Source: Trichoplax sp. H2
Lineage: Eukaryota; Placozoa; Uniplacotomia; Trichoplacea
Direction of reading: 5' to 3'
NCBI GenBank assembly: GCA_003344405.1
Contig: NOWV01000137.1
Span: 124,001 to 188,000, forward strand
DNA: 64,000 bases
Both the position numbers and the translations under genes were made by a program. Positions 1-12,100 of the stretch are shown here, in pieces (the stretch's first letter is position 1; each line of letters starts with the position of its first letter). The notes under the pieces were generated by a model. It searched no databases, had not been told where the DNA came from, and worked only from the letters and a program-made list of their open reading frames with translations.

Positions 1-3000
1 AGGCGTGACTTGGGCAGTTAAGATTAAAGAATTAGTAAACACATGACATTGAAATTAATAAATAGTAAGATGCTGAAAAGCATTTTTGGATTATATTTAT
101 ACTGCTTCCATAGTAAATTGATTTATAGACTGAAATGTGTATACCTTATTGAAAATATGTATTATTCAAATGAAATTGAAAGAATTAATGCATTAATATT
201 AAAATTAATATCAAAGGGCTGCATATGCAATTCCGTAAACATGTGACATAAATGTAACCTTCATTGCTCTATTTTTACAACGGCCTTTCTCCTAATATTG
301 CAGCGAAATACTGAAAAATAGCCAGCAGGGGCGAAATATAACAATGAAAACTCCAATTTACTTACAGCTTGAAATTTTTATGATCGATTGCGCCTGTTTA
401 AACTGTTACATAATCTTACTCTAAGGGCGAATCAAAAAAATATAATCGTTACTGATTAAATACGATAGTTAGATGTCGAATTACATTACATTGTAAATTA
501 ATTTTTTTCAATTCACAAAATGATTCAGTTTAGTCCATGTAGTGTATTTAGTTTCACTGTAGTTTTTAGACATGTTCGTAAATATAGACATTTCGTTATG
601 TTCCGAATATAGATACCTCTAAAGTCTATTTCAACTATGCTTAAATATAGCTTGTCGTATTTAGTAATTTATAGCACCTACAGTCTTGGCTATTTCCTAC
701 ACCCATGCACTATTATATAGTCTGTTTATGGAATATGATGTATCTAATTCTATAATACTGTTCTCTGCATATGTTCTCTCTCTAAAACTATAAATACTGA
801 TGATTTCTGCCTCAGATTCATTCAGTTGCACTATTGGTCGTAGTAGTACTTCCTCACTTTACTTCACGACGGCTTACACGCTGATCTACCGTAACTACCG
901 CATTGTACCTCCATTACTATCTACAATAAAGTATTCACCTTTATTAAAATCCCTTGCATATTTTCTGTGAATGGCTACTAAGCCCGTAGCCGCTGATTCA
1001 TCCAACCCACCATCATAGTCCATATCATATTTAGGCAAATAATAAGGTATATTAGGTAAAAGTAAAAGATTATTATGAAATTTATTAATTAATAAAACTA
1101 AAGCTGATTTTAAAATACTGTATAGTAAAGCTACAGAACTCATCCTAATCAAAGACTATTGAATATTATTAAGAGAAAGTAATATAGTCGAATATACTTT
1201 CTCTTTCATAATAACTTCACAAAGAAACTACCGGTTTATATTTAATAAACTAACGAGGAAAAATTTTTTCATGTATTAAGTATACATTGAATTTCCTCCT
1301 TTCGGTTATTATGTTATTATATTGAGTACGTAATCGTATCATGAATATTATTGAGCTATATATTTAACTCTATGGCAGAAATATCCATTACTCTAGAAAT
1401 CGATGCTTTCATGCTAGTATCAAATTCTTGCAAGATTGTTTACAGAAATATGCCTCTTAGTATTTCTATTACAAGATCTATGTTGTATCATAGAACAGAG
1501 CTAGATGGCATGCATGTAATGCAAATGAGGAGAATTTATTTGCCTACTGTCAATATAGAACAACGCTACATTAAATCCTTATCTGGAATAAACGGGTGGG
1601 ATTAAGATTAGGTTAAAAGGAAATCCGTATAATTTATCCGCTTTTGATAAAAATGTAAATAGGTTTGCTGAAAATTGTTATCATCTTGAAGCCTATACTT
1701 ATTGACACAGCTGGAGCCAAACCTATTTAGATTATGCAAATAGGAAGGTTTCACAATCCAACTTGGTTAGTCTTCTAGACAATGTGAATATCGTATGATC
1801 TCGGCAATTGCCTCCATATTAACGTTATTAAGCACCTAAGGTCACAGTTAAGAATCTCAGTGAAGGTCGATGTTGTATCCTGTTGACTATATCAAATAGA
1901 ATAATGAAGCTCAACTAATAAACAACGTTAATTCTAGTTTCTGCTTAGGTCAATTTGATTGTTAAAGTCATGCATCAATCGCCATGGAGTATTTATATTT
2001 TAAATATTCAATATTACCCTACCTGATGACTGTAGCTAAAGTTAATTATTACCTAAGGTTATCATTTAAAACTGCTATATTTAACACATTAATTTATTTT
2101 GCATGACATTAGCTGATGGGCTTGCATGCATTTATTTTTGCCTATAAGCTATTATCTATGCTTACCATCTACTTTAAAATTCATGAATTCCATCAGAGAT
2201 AAATTAAAGGATACCTTGAATAAATTTATAATCGGTGTTGACTAATTTATCTTTGTTCATTATTGCTAGACTTATCTTCTATATTATCAATCTAATTTCT
2301 ACAATAACCGATAGTTGCTATTTTACTTTTGCATGAGTAATATGTGCAATTTTCTGCTTTAGAAAGATATTTATTGTGTAGAGATCTCTGGTATATAGGC
2401 TTTCAGTCGGTACTTTAGTGTCATATTGATCGTTATCAAGTAATTCAAATTTTATTATTAAAAAATACAAACCGATTTTTAATATCGCCATAATCGACGA
2501 AAACGAATTTTATTTGCGTGCTAGAGTTTGGTCTCGACATTAATTTCAATATTTTATCATAGAACTATTCTAAATTAAAAATGCTTTGGGTAGCTTGTTG
2601 AAGATAATTTCCCGACTAGACTGCTTATCGATTAAGTAGCAGTATAATCCATCAACCATTTAGTTTTCTTGTAATTTGTTGGTGAAATTATCATCTCTGA
2701 AGAATTTATTCACATCATTAATTTCTTGACAATCTACATCTTTCAATATTTTATTTAGCATAATCCCGAAAAGTTCCATCTGTTACTTCATACCGTCTTG
2801 GCTAAGATTTTCTGTCTAATCGTAATTGCAGTATTGTTATCATCAAGCGACATTGCCAATTTGCTTCCAATCATCGAGATCATAAACTGTATCACACTGC
2901 TTTTACTGGAATTTAATTTACTGTTCCTTTGTGAAAAAAGTAATTGCCTATCTAAAATAATTAAGATAACTTGATATCTTGCTCAAAGTCATATTCAATA

Positions 3001-3066
3001 TATTACTACATAAACCACCAAATAGCATTGATTAGAACTGAAACTACGGATTTAGAAAGTAATAAC
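1..3066. other. Gene-poor AT-rich leader, no supported gene
   Basis: I see no family-recognisable coding sequence here. Two short open stretches stand out: one on the minus strand (895-1143) and one on the plus strand (1351-1605, opening with TTG not ATG). Neither has a recognised domain or clear flanking splice sites that join it to another exon. The stretch may hold 5' untranslated sequence of the GPCR that follows, but no promoter can be pointed out. Confidence 0.5.
895..1143 (-). CDS. Short hypothetical open frame (possible exon or relic)
   Basis: From the ATG at 1143 the frame stays open for about 82 codons. The first half is hydrophobic (Leu/Ile-rich, a possible membrane segment). The second half has well-mixed composition with Asp/Gly-rich stretches (such as DMDYDGGLDESAATG) and ends ...SNGGTMR before a stop. 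The composition looks more protein-like than most AT-rich chance frames nearby. I do not recognise a family and see no partner exon. It may be a single exon, a relic or chance. Confidence 0.2.
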   Translation of the reverse strand: MSSVALLYSILKSALVLLINKFHNNLLLLPNIPYYLPKYDMDYDGGLDESAATGLVAIHRKYARDFNKGEYFIVDSNGGTMR

Positions 3067-4293
3067 ATGAATGAAAGCCGGAACCCCAACATTTTCATCA
3101 ATGAAACACTATCTGCTAATGTTCTTCCAATATTGCAGGCATGTTATGCTACTACAGCCTTTCTAGCTGTTACTAGTAATGCCTTAATCTGCTTTCTTCT
3201 TGGTCGTCGGAAAAAAATAATGCGTCAATCATCCAATAAATTTATCTTTGGTTTGTCAGTCAGTGGTTTAATCGAAGCTTGCATCTTATTTTTAATGCCT
3301 TCCTTTATTATTCCAATCGCAGATTACATCCTTCCAAAAGGATTAGCTGGAGATATATTCTGTCGACTGATATCATCGGAATATCTGCTTCATGTACCAT
3401 GCTATCTATCAGTGCAGATGATTGCCTCCATGGGTATTGAACGTTGGTATGCTGTCGTTAAACCAACGAAATACAAAAGAGTCTTTAGTAGACGCAATAC
3501 ATCTACCTTATTATTTACTCTGCTGGCTCTATCCTTTGCTTGGCCAGTCGATTATATCTTACGTGACTCTCATATATCAAATCAATCGAAGTTATACAGC
3601 CCATGCCAAATAATTGCTAGACCAATTGATTTCATGCTATTCTTTATTTTGGAGACTTTCCGTCTCTATCTCCCCTTAATGATAACCATATTCTGTTATG
3701 TCGATATTTCTCGACGCACGGGTAAAACCAACAGTTTATCTTCGCTAAAAGTCCGTGGCCCGGGTGCAGAGTGGATCATGATTCGCAGGAATATTAAAGC
3801 AGTAATCAGGAGAAAATTAACTTATATGGCATTTATCTCATTTATCGTTTTTGTTGTATGTTGGCTACCTCGCTTAGTATATCAAGTTCTAATTATATTT
3901 AAATTGGTCTCACTTAGTGATTACTATATCATGAAGCGCGTAGTATTATTGCCAATCGTCTTTAATGCCTTTCTAAATCCCGTCATCTATGCATCTACCA
4001 ATGATACCATTAGGAAACAGTTAGGTCTGAAGACATCCTTACGATATCCACGAGTCCGCCAACCAACACATCTACCTATCATCGGTAGTGGTATATTTGG
4101 CTTAGGAAATCGTCGTGGATCTATGGCGCCTCTCTTTAGTCCACAATCACTCGGACGTTTCTCGATTTCGCGTCGTAAGAGACGAATTGACATCATGGAA
4201 GCTTTAGATTCTGAAACAAGTACTATGACCGCACCTAAATCCAACGATGAGGGAACTACATTAACGCGGATTATTGAAGTAACACCTAATTAA
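3067..4293 (+). CDS. Class A (rhodopsin-like) G-protein-coupled receptor, intronless
   Basis: A 408-aa seven-helix receptor in one exon. The frame opens further upstream only with TTG (2971), so the ATG at 3067 is taken as start. N-glycosylation sequons NES (2-4) and NET (12-14) lie in the short extracellular N-terminus. Family marks seen: Asn38 in TM1, ECL1 Cys99, ERW at 125-127 in place of DRY, TM4 Trp159, ECL2 Cys180, Pro203 and Tyr211 in TM5, CWLP at 265-268 in TM6, and NPVIY at 304-308 in TM7. A basic, Ser-rich cytoplasmic tail of about 95 residues follows. By TM2 alignment (LSVSGLIEA) the usual Asp2.50, which binds sodium, is Gly67. Placed at the plasma membrane by family. The ligand cannot be told; the general look is that of peptide or amine receptors. 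AATAAA lies at 4648-4653. The class is secure, the ligand group is not. Confidence 0.93.
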   Translation: MNESRNPNIFINETLSANVLPILQACYATTAFLAVTSNALICFLLGRRKKIMRQSSNKFIFGLSVSGLIEACILFLMPSFIIPIADYILPKGLAGDIFCRLISSEYLLHVPCYLSVQMIASMGIERWYAVVKPTKYKRVFSRRNTSTLLFTLLALSFAWPVDYILRDSHISNQSKLYSPCQIIARPIDFMLFFILETFRLYLPLMITIFCYVDISRRTGKTNSLSSLKVRGPGAEWIMIRRNIKAVIRRKLTYMAFISFIVFVVCWLPRLVYQVLIIFKLVSLSDYYIMKRVVLLPIVFNAFLNPVIYASTNDTIRKQLGLKTSLRYPRVRQPTHLPIIGSGIFGLGNRRGSMAPLFSPQSLGRFSISRRKRRIDIMEALDSETSTMTAPKSNDEGTTLTRIIEVTPN

Positions 4294-7200
4294 GAATTCA
4301 CCCCAATCTAAGAATTTTTATTTTGTTTTAGCAAGCAAAGAATTGATGATGATATAATGGCTCCATTCTGCAATTATTCAAGTCACTAAGTGCCTGATCT
4401 AAGCTGAGCAAGTACTAGTTCAAGAATATCGAAACGAATGAGTCGATGATCATATTGATGACTACATTCAGGAATGAATCTGTACCTTGAATCTATACTA
4501 TCATTTTAGACTGTTCTGTATCTGACAAACAGCTTAAATATTGAATAAATTCTGTTTCAAATTCATCTAAAGTCATCATCCAGCGATGTCCTTCCTACAG
4601 AAATTGAAAGTAGTACTAAATTTTATGAACTAGTGAGAGTCCTCTTTAATAAAAGTTACATTTTGGCAACTGGGATAATCATTTTTATTAAAATTTCAGT
4701 TAACAATTACATCTAACATTAGAAGTCGACATCAAAGTGCAAAGACTGTACAAGACATGAAATGGATAAACGTGTATTTATAAAAAAATTTAAATTAGTG
4801 AATAATTGAAGAAATTCGTCGGGAAACTGAATAGGCTGTTATCAAATTGAGGTAACTTTTGGGCGCAAAATATTGCGCAGCGTTGAGTCTAATCCGCGAA
4901 GATAGTGTTGCAAGTTCAAAATAGTTTTGAGTCACTTTTGGAGAGATATTTAGCGATGTAAGACTGTACTAAACTAATATTAACATACTAAGATATTATG
5001 TGAAACAATTTTGCAATTACCTGATCTTTTCTGATGTCTTCATTATGGCATATCCGCGCTATACAAAATGATTGCAATGTAAATATTGCCATTGAAACTT
5101 AAACTAACTGTCATCCTACCTAACTCTTAGCATGTAATCTAGCAAAGATACTTATACATTCAAGTCTACAATAGTTCAATTGGTAGAAAAAGTTTTTTCT
5201 AACAGCAAGATTGAGAAGGAAGAGTGGAAAGACTTCTTAAAAATCTACGCGATCCTTCATCTTGGGAATGGAGTAATCTGTTTTTAGCAGAGCAGTTTTC
5301 CAACCACTACTTTATGATAATTTTACGATAATTATCATTGATTCAATACATGTTTGTTAGCTTTTTATCTTGAATAATTTAGAGATTTTAAGCTGTTTTG
5401 TAAACAATATATAAAAATTTTCCCATTCATCACAGCACACCCAGGAAATAGTCTCTTAGCTTAATAAATTGCATGCAAATATTACAGTCGACATCCACTG
5501 GCCACTAGTTTACTGGTATCCGGCAGTTTAATACTCATTATATTATGTACTATTAACGTACTTAAACATGATATTCTATACTATTCCATACTATGACTTA
5601 TAATGAAATTACTGTTAGCTATATCTTGCATATTTTGTATATGATTTCCTTCGTAACATGATCACGTAGCAGATTATCATTTTTCTATCTAAAATCATCA
5701 TAGCTTGCTTATGTGTTTATTCTTTAATATCTACATTTAAGGTTTAAAATACGATATTTAAATTACTGCTAATGACTTTTAAATAAAAATATAGATTATT
5801 ACCTGTATGGGCTAATTACCTTTCTATTCCAGAAGAGCGCATATTAAGTCTGCAAGTTATAGCGGATACAATTTAAGACTCTTCTTTATGTTTCTAGATT
5901 GTAACTATAGAAAGTATAAATTGAGTGAGACAATCTTTGTGAAAAAGATCGTGTTGAAAACTTTTAGAATTACTGATTTGCGTTAGCAGGAAATATCACA
6001 ATCGGATCTAGAATCTACAATAAAATCTATTTCATATCTAATATATTGTAACTGTAAGTTTTCTACAGTTATAGATAAAGATTTTATCACCATTTACAGA
6101 TACAGTTTCGTAATTAAGCACAAGAAAAATTGAAGACTCCATAATAGCAATGGAATAAATGATCTCTAATTCTAATATCAAAACTACAAGTCTAAAAGTT
6201 GATCACGATTATTTCCGAGTCTTTGACATAATCATCTAGACTGCCATGTGTTCATGCGAAGCTTGAAGATGTCAACTTTATCGAATAAATGGTACCGCTT
6301 ATAGAATCTAAATTACATGCCTATCAATAATCGTGTGTAGCATTAGTAAGAAATCTGTAATATGTAGATAAGGTAAAATTAAGATTTTAATTGGTCCTCC
6401 TTAACTAGCACGCAACATCGTGAAGCGTGAATTATCAACTTAATCGTTTAGGCATTAAATTTTAGATGCAAGACGCAAGAATAAAATTTTATGAAATAGA
6501 AATATCATTAATTACGGTTGATTTCAATATCAAAATCAGAAGTTTAGGTAGTGGTCATAAAGCTTGGTTATCGTCCTTAAATAGCTCGATTTTAATGGTT
6601 AAAGGTATATGTAAAAATTAAATTTGTTAAACCTGGTAAATTACAGCTGTTCTTAAAATTAAAAGGAAAAGGTTAATTAACGATCGTGAAGCATAGCTAT
6701 TGTTTAGGCTTGTCAGTGTTGATATAGTGTATAAGAAATTAGACTTGCAGTAATTGAATAAATTATAAATGCATTGAAAGGCGGAAATACAATTCTAATT
6801 GATAATCATGCAGCTGGGCTATTATACTAATTTTAAAGTGTTAAGTAATTTGTAAAAAGTTAAACTTTTACAATTGAGCTTGATTAATTACAGTAGAATT
6901 TCTTTCATATGTGGAAAATTAAAGCGGAAAAGGCCATCATGCCGAATTATAACACAAGTGCTAAGACTAGATTATTACTTCCAAGTTCTAATATCCATAA
7001 TGGTGCAAAGGTAAATAGACGTCTATATATGCTGTATGTGCTAATTTTGCTCCTATTTCTCCGTCATAACATTTAAAACTTATTCGTGCAGGTGCAATAT
7101 CGTCAAAGTGGCTCATTAACTACTTCAAAATGAATGTAATAGATATGGCAGGATTGGGATTCCAATTTTTAATAGTTAGATACTATATATTCAGAGCCTG

Positions 7201-7322
7201 CTTGTTACAACTTCCAAATTTTGTAACAAGTACTAGATCTGCAATCAGCAAAGAGACCCAGTAATTAAGTTGAAGAACTAACTTTATTGTTAAAATGAAG
7301 AGTTTATATACTTTCTTTATTG
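4294..7322. other. Intergenic, no gene seen
   Basis: Contains the probable 3' untranslated end of the GPCR gene (poly(A)-type AATAAA at 4648). The rest is AT-rich sequence with stops in all frames and no recognisable exon, RNA gene or mobile element. Confidence 0.5.
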
Positions 7323-7521
7323 TGACCTTTGATCTACTGACGTAGATCACAAGATCATCACTAACAGAAAGGTTTCCCTAGTTTAGTCATTACGAATAGA
7401 CTATCATGCCAAGTATGGCAACATGAGAATACATATATAAATAACCTTAATATAGTACCATAACTACATCTATATACGCCTGACGTGATATTTAACCATA
7501 TATAGAAAGAAGGTAACATAC
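7323..7521. repeat. Direct repeat, copy 1 (left of gap; carries the insertion)
   Basis: About 200 bp nearly identical to 8089-8288 on the other side of the N gap. I count only two substitutions and one 1-base indel between the copies. Copy 1 is followed at once by the LTR-like sequence starting at 7522, while copy 2 runs on into different DNA. The pair is best read as two alleles of one locus, one filled and one empty. Confidence 0.85.
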
Positions 7522-8068
7522 TGTTACGGTTTAAAATATTATGTGATAATGTTATTGAAGAAGAAATAGACGGTTACGATTAGATAATCATAAATATTAT
7601 GATCTGTTAATATTGTGAGATTCAATCGTTAATGGACTTCCATTAACGAATGTGTAGAAGTAAGGTACTTAATATGCCAATGACGTGTAATAACCAAAAT
7701 GGCGGTTGTCACACTTGTAGGGAATCTGTTAGATCTTAAATTGTTAATTGGCGCTATAATATTATTAGCGCATAATAATATCAATTATCACATATTTGTT
7801 CGATAGTAATTAATAGGATTACAAAGTTATAGAAAAGACTAAGTTATGCATAAGAATAATTAACAGGTGGAAAAGGTGTAGATTTGATACAAGTATATAA
7901 GAGGTTGTAATTTACCTCGCTAGGGAGGAGGAAAATACGGAGACCTAATAAAGTTAGTTTAGTAAATTTATCCAGACGCTTCTAGTCCGCCTTTACTGTT
8001 GACTGAGGTCCTTCGCTGAAGTGGAGCGAGTAGTGACGCCTGGTGGCAGTTTAACTGTAGGACAGAGG
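7522..8068 (+). mobile_element. LTR-like insertion, truncated by assembly gap
   Basis: Begins TGTTACGG exactly where two otherwise identical flanks part company, so it looks like an insertion. Features fitting a long terminal repeat: the TG start, a TATATAAG box at 7894-7901, and AATAAA at 7947-7952 about 50 bp downstream. A perfect 11-bp inverted repeat with 2-bp loop lies at 7626-7649. The expected closing end (complement of TGTTAC) is not found before the Ns, so the element runs into the gap. No coding part is present. It could be a Ty3-like or other LTR element; a DNA transposon end is not excluded. Confidence 0.55.
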
Positions 8069-8088
8069 NNNNNNNNNNNNNNNNNNNN
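8069..8088. other. Assembly gap (20 N)
   Basis: Exactly twenty unknown bases, flanked by the duplicated sequence described at 7323 and 8089. The length is probably a placeholder rather than a measured size. Confidence 0.98.
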
Positions 8089-8289
8089 TGACCTTTGATC
8101 TACTGACGTAGATCACAAGATCATCACTAACAGAAAGGTTTCCCTAGTTTAGTCATTACAAATAGACTATCATGCCAAGTATGGCAACATGAGAATACAT
8201 ATATAGATAACCTTAATATAGTACCATAACTACATCTATATACGCCTGACGTGATATTTTAACCATATATAGAAAGAAGGTAACATACT
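8089..8289. repeat. Direct repeat, copy 2 (empty-site version)
   Basis: Matches 7323-7522 almost base for base but continues past CATACT into unrelated AT-rich sequence instead of the LTR-like element. It therefore shows what the locus looks like without the insertion. Confidence 0.85.
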
Positions 8290-8439
8290 AATTATGTAAC
8301 TATTACAGAACGTGACACTATATCGAAATATGAAGTTTAATAGTCTTGAAGTTAGATTATTGTGTCAATCATCGACGTTGATGTAGTTAGAACGTGTAGC
8401 AAAAGCCTCTATTCGTGATTGTATAGACGGATTCATGTA

Positions 8440-9100
8440 GAATCAATTAGGTCTAAACAGGTCGTGAACTTTGATGAGAGAATAAAAGAGCGAATTCTAC
8501 ATTTAATCATAACCTGTCCCTAATTACTATGGTAGCAATCTATCTGTACAAGTGCTACTAGATCGGTATGAATGGTTACTTACCTTAAAAGCAAATATAA
8601 ACGAGAAATTTCTATAGTTATTGTCTTGCATTTATAAGAAAGTTTATACACGTAATTTTCAGACATGCCCATTCAGATATTATTAGCTCGAAATAGGTCA
8701 TAAAGTTCTTTGCAAAAGTATATGAACGAAAAGATCCTACGGCTATTAGTGTAATATTATACAAGATTCCTATTCATAGAATTTCAGACGTACCTGTATA
8801 AATGCGATGAGGTCAAAATTGGTCATACAGTACTTTAAAAACGAATATAAACGACCCAATATAGTTAATGCTGTATCTACTATAGCTAAAAGTTCCTAGC
8901 TATAGTGTTTTAGCTATTTCTATGCAAATACTATTAGGTCGAAATAAATATTGAACTTTGATAAGGGGTAATACTGAACTAATAAATTGGAAATAATCTG
9001 TAGATATTCATGCCAAGTCTACTTATAATGTTTTAGATATGCAAATGCTGTAATGTTAAAATAGGTCAAGGAGTGCTTTGTAAGTGGAGATCTTTAAAGG
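8440..9100. repeat. Diverged tandem array, period about 110-127 nt
   Basis: A recurring block with the core AGGTC(G)AAA(T)AGGTCAT followed by a run like ACTTTG and a GAACGA-type segment. Anchors fall near 8449, 8559, 8683, 8808, 8935 and 9054, giving spacings of about 110, 124, 125, 127 and 119. Copies are heavily mutated. Confidence 0.65.
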
Positions 9101-12100
9101 ATATCTGAATTCAAGGTATTTAAAATCTAACTGTAAAATGCAGAAGTAGAATAAATAATAGCTCTTATTTATCTGGAAGTCACTCCTACTTAGTTGATTA
9201 AAAGTCATAAAGCCAGCAATCATCCCTATCTAGTGACTTAATAGTTATAAACGCTAATGCCATCCATGAAAGTTACATTAATAAATTGAAATCGAATGAG
9301 TATGAACAGTATTTATTTCAGATTGACAAGCTACTGATCGTGAAACTGGGATTATAGACATAGAGACATCCTATGAACTATAATAGAATTCACGCTGAGG
9401 AAAATAATGACATTACGTAATGTTAGTATTCAATTGTTGATGAAATTCGAAATTATAGGAGTACTTACTACCAGTAAAGCTACTTTTGACATGGTTATAA
9501 TCAAATTATTCCTAAATTTAATAAAATATAGGCCGCAAAGACTTTATTTCGTTACTTAAATCATAAAAAGAACAAAAAATGATCGGGCTGATGCTTTCAT
9601 TAGTACGCTGATAATAAATTGTAACTCAAAATCATTCATGCATACGGATATGGGATAAAGAAATTAACTATTAATTCATATTAATAATATTATATCTTAT
9701 ACTTTATAGAAACTATATACCAACTGACAGTTGCTATTTATACGCCGATGAAAATCCCAGTCAAGAAGGCGTATATGGCGACGGATATTGTCTCTTAATA
9801 GCCGCCATGAATTCTAATCTATTGTAAAAATGCAGTGCGAAAATTTTCGCTTAATGAATTTGCTTGGTGATGGATTTACAGTTAGGCATATAAAGATATT
9901 AATGTGGGAAAATATTACTATTTTGCGCAGTATTAGCTCGTCATTTTAGAAAAATGGATTTAAATCAGTCTTGACAGTTTCATCTATTCATAGCCCAACA
10001 TTTCGGGGGTAATTTGATTAATTAAAGTCAAGTTTACCACAGTAGTAACCTTTCTACGAAAGAGTCTTTATCTGAAATACATACACTGTACATCATGATG
10101 TACCGTAGCTAATCTGGAGCAATTCTAGAAATTCACCTCTTCATATCCATTCTCATGTTATTTACTCATGTAATTGATCATTGCCCAGTTATTATTTAAT
10201 TTAAGGTATTTTCTATTCTTGCAAGACTCATTATATTTCAGGCTTTAAGTCAATTTTTCATATTAGTATTAGAATAGAAAGCCTATCCTAAACAATAGTC
10301 TAGGTGATGCATTTCTTTAATCGAATTTTAAAGTCTAATTTGTTCTAATACATTGTTACTCTCATAAAAATGCTGACTTAGTTGCGTAAATATGACGTTG
10401 ATATGAATTTAAAAATAGAATTACTTCGAAGTCGCCTCATAATTTTAATCATATTGTTTTATTAGTAATTGAAAGTATAGATTGAATGAAATGAAATTTA
10501 AGCCATTTGGTTACGGTAAAATGAATAAGGTTGTGTAGTAAAGTTATTAAGATCTGTTGTTTTCTAATAAAGAATTATTCTAAGTACAGATACACCAGTT
10601 ATATTGTAGACGATAGTATAATATATCACACATAAAATTGATTCGAGGTCATTTCATAACTAGGTGTAACTATATTTTTAATCCCAACCAAACTATGCCG
10701 AAAGGATACTAATATGAAAACACCTATTCCAGTTATAATTAGTATATATGTTATACAGTAGGATTCCCTAATTGAGAATTCAGGTTTATATATTCTGCTA
10801 TAGAAATGTTTCATCAAGATACTAAAATAAAGGACGCAACTTAAAAGAGCTTATACATAAGTAAGGAGAATAGAAGATTCTCTTGTCGAATTTTAATGAT
10901 TAAGATATTTACTTCACTTAATAACTATATTTTATCGGTATATCGTTCTGGGAGATACAAATTAGAGCGTAAATTAATTGATTCCACAAATGCAACTGAA
11001 GCAAAGTTAGTTACTACCTTTAATTTGACTATTCGAGGTATTTTTAAATGGCGGAAATTTAACAAAATGATTATAAAATTACCTGAGGTTGCTATAAGTA
11101 CAGTTAGTTAGATCAGAGACTACAAAGGGAGAAAACTTAACAGTCCATGGTGAGATCCTATAGCGATACGGTACTCAATGCCAATAATAGAAGTAGTCCG
11201 TTTAGAAGTGGCTAATGATTCCTTGATCAACATTGAGCAGCAGCTATAAGCAAGTTCCATTTCTTCATCGAACAAGTTCGTCCATGGCGCTAATTATGTT
11301 TTTAAAGTTACTGATATTTCAATTTTTATTTTAATATTCTGTGCTCAATATAAATTTATCAAAATTTAAATATAGCATCGATGTTTACATAAAGTGTACA
11401 TTAGCTAAAGTACAATATTCCTACGCTATCGTTTATAGTAGTAAAATATCTTACTTATCATACTCCATGCAAATGAACTCTTATTATACTATTAATTTGG
11501 TACATGCCTTTCCTTGCAATAACTGTAACTCAAATTTATTTAATTATTCTTCAATTTTTTTTGGATAAAAAGCAAGGAAAACATAGTAGATTAAAAGCTA
11601 ATAAATTCAAACTGATAATTTTCTGCTTTTATTTTGATATAACACTTTAATATTAGAATATGGTAAGTCAACCTTTTATTATAGGTATTATTGGTATCTT
11701 ATAAGAAATTTTGCAATATACATGCAGCCTTCAATGGCTGTTATAAGTATCCGTAGTATTTCAGCTCTTCTGTGATTTATTGATGCACCGGATGTGATAC
11801 ACATCCGTTGCATTTTAATAAACTGTTTAGACGAAAAATGAGAGGAGCATCCGTAATTAAGCTTTAAAGCGATATTTGTAAATTTTTATTTTTAAATAGC
11901 GTACTAATTTTTAACATTCGATAATTTTTATTCATAGGCTACCGCATGCACATCAACACCGGTAGTATTTCTAGTGTTTTTTAGTCCGGCTTTGGTTTAT
12001 TTCTCAAGCTGTATAAATATCTATCGTAGACCAAAAACTACATGGACGAAAAGCAAGGACTACACATTGGATTAAAAGCAAGATTGTTTTATCTTTCTGT

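Noticed and set aside
2971-3066. Extension of the GPCR by 32 residues upstream
   Set aside because: The frame there opens with TTG, with a stop just before it. In a nuclear animal gene the first ATG at 3067 is the sound start, and two glycosylation sequons follow it directly.
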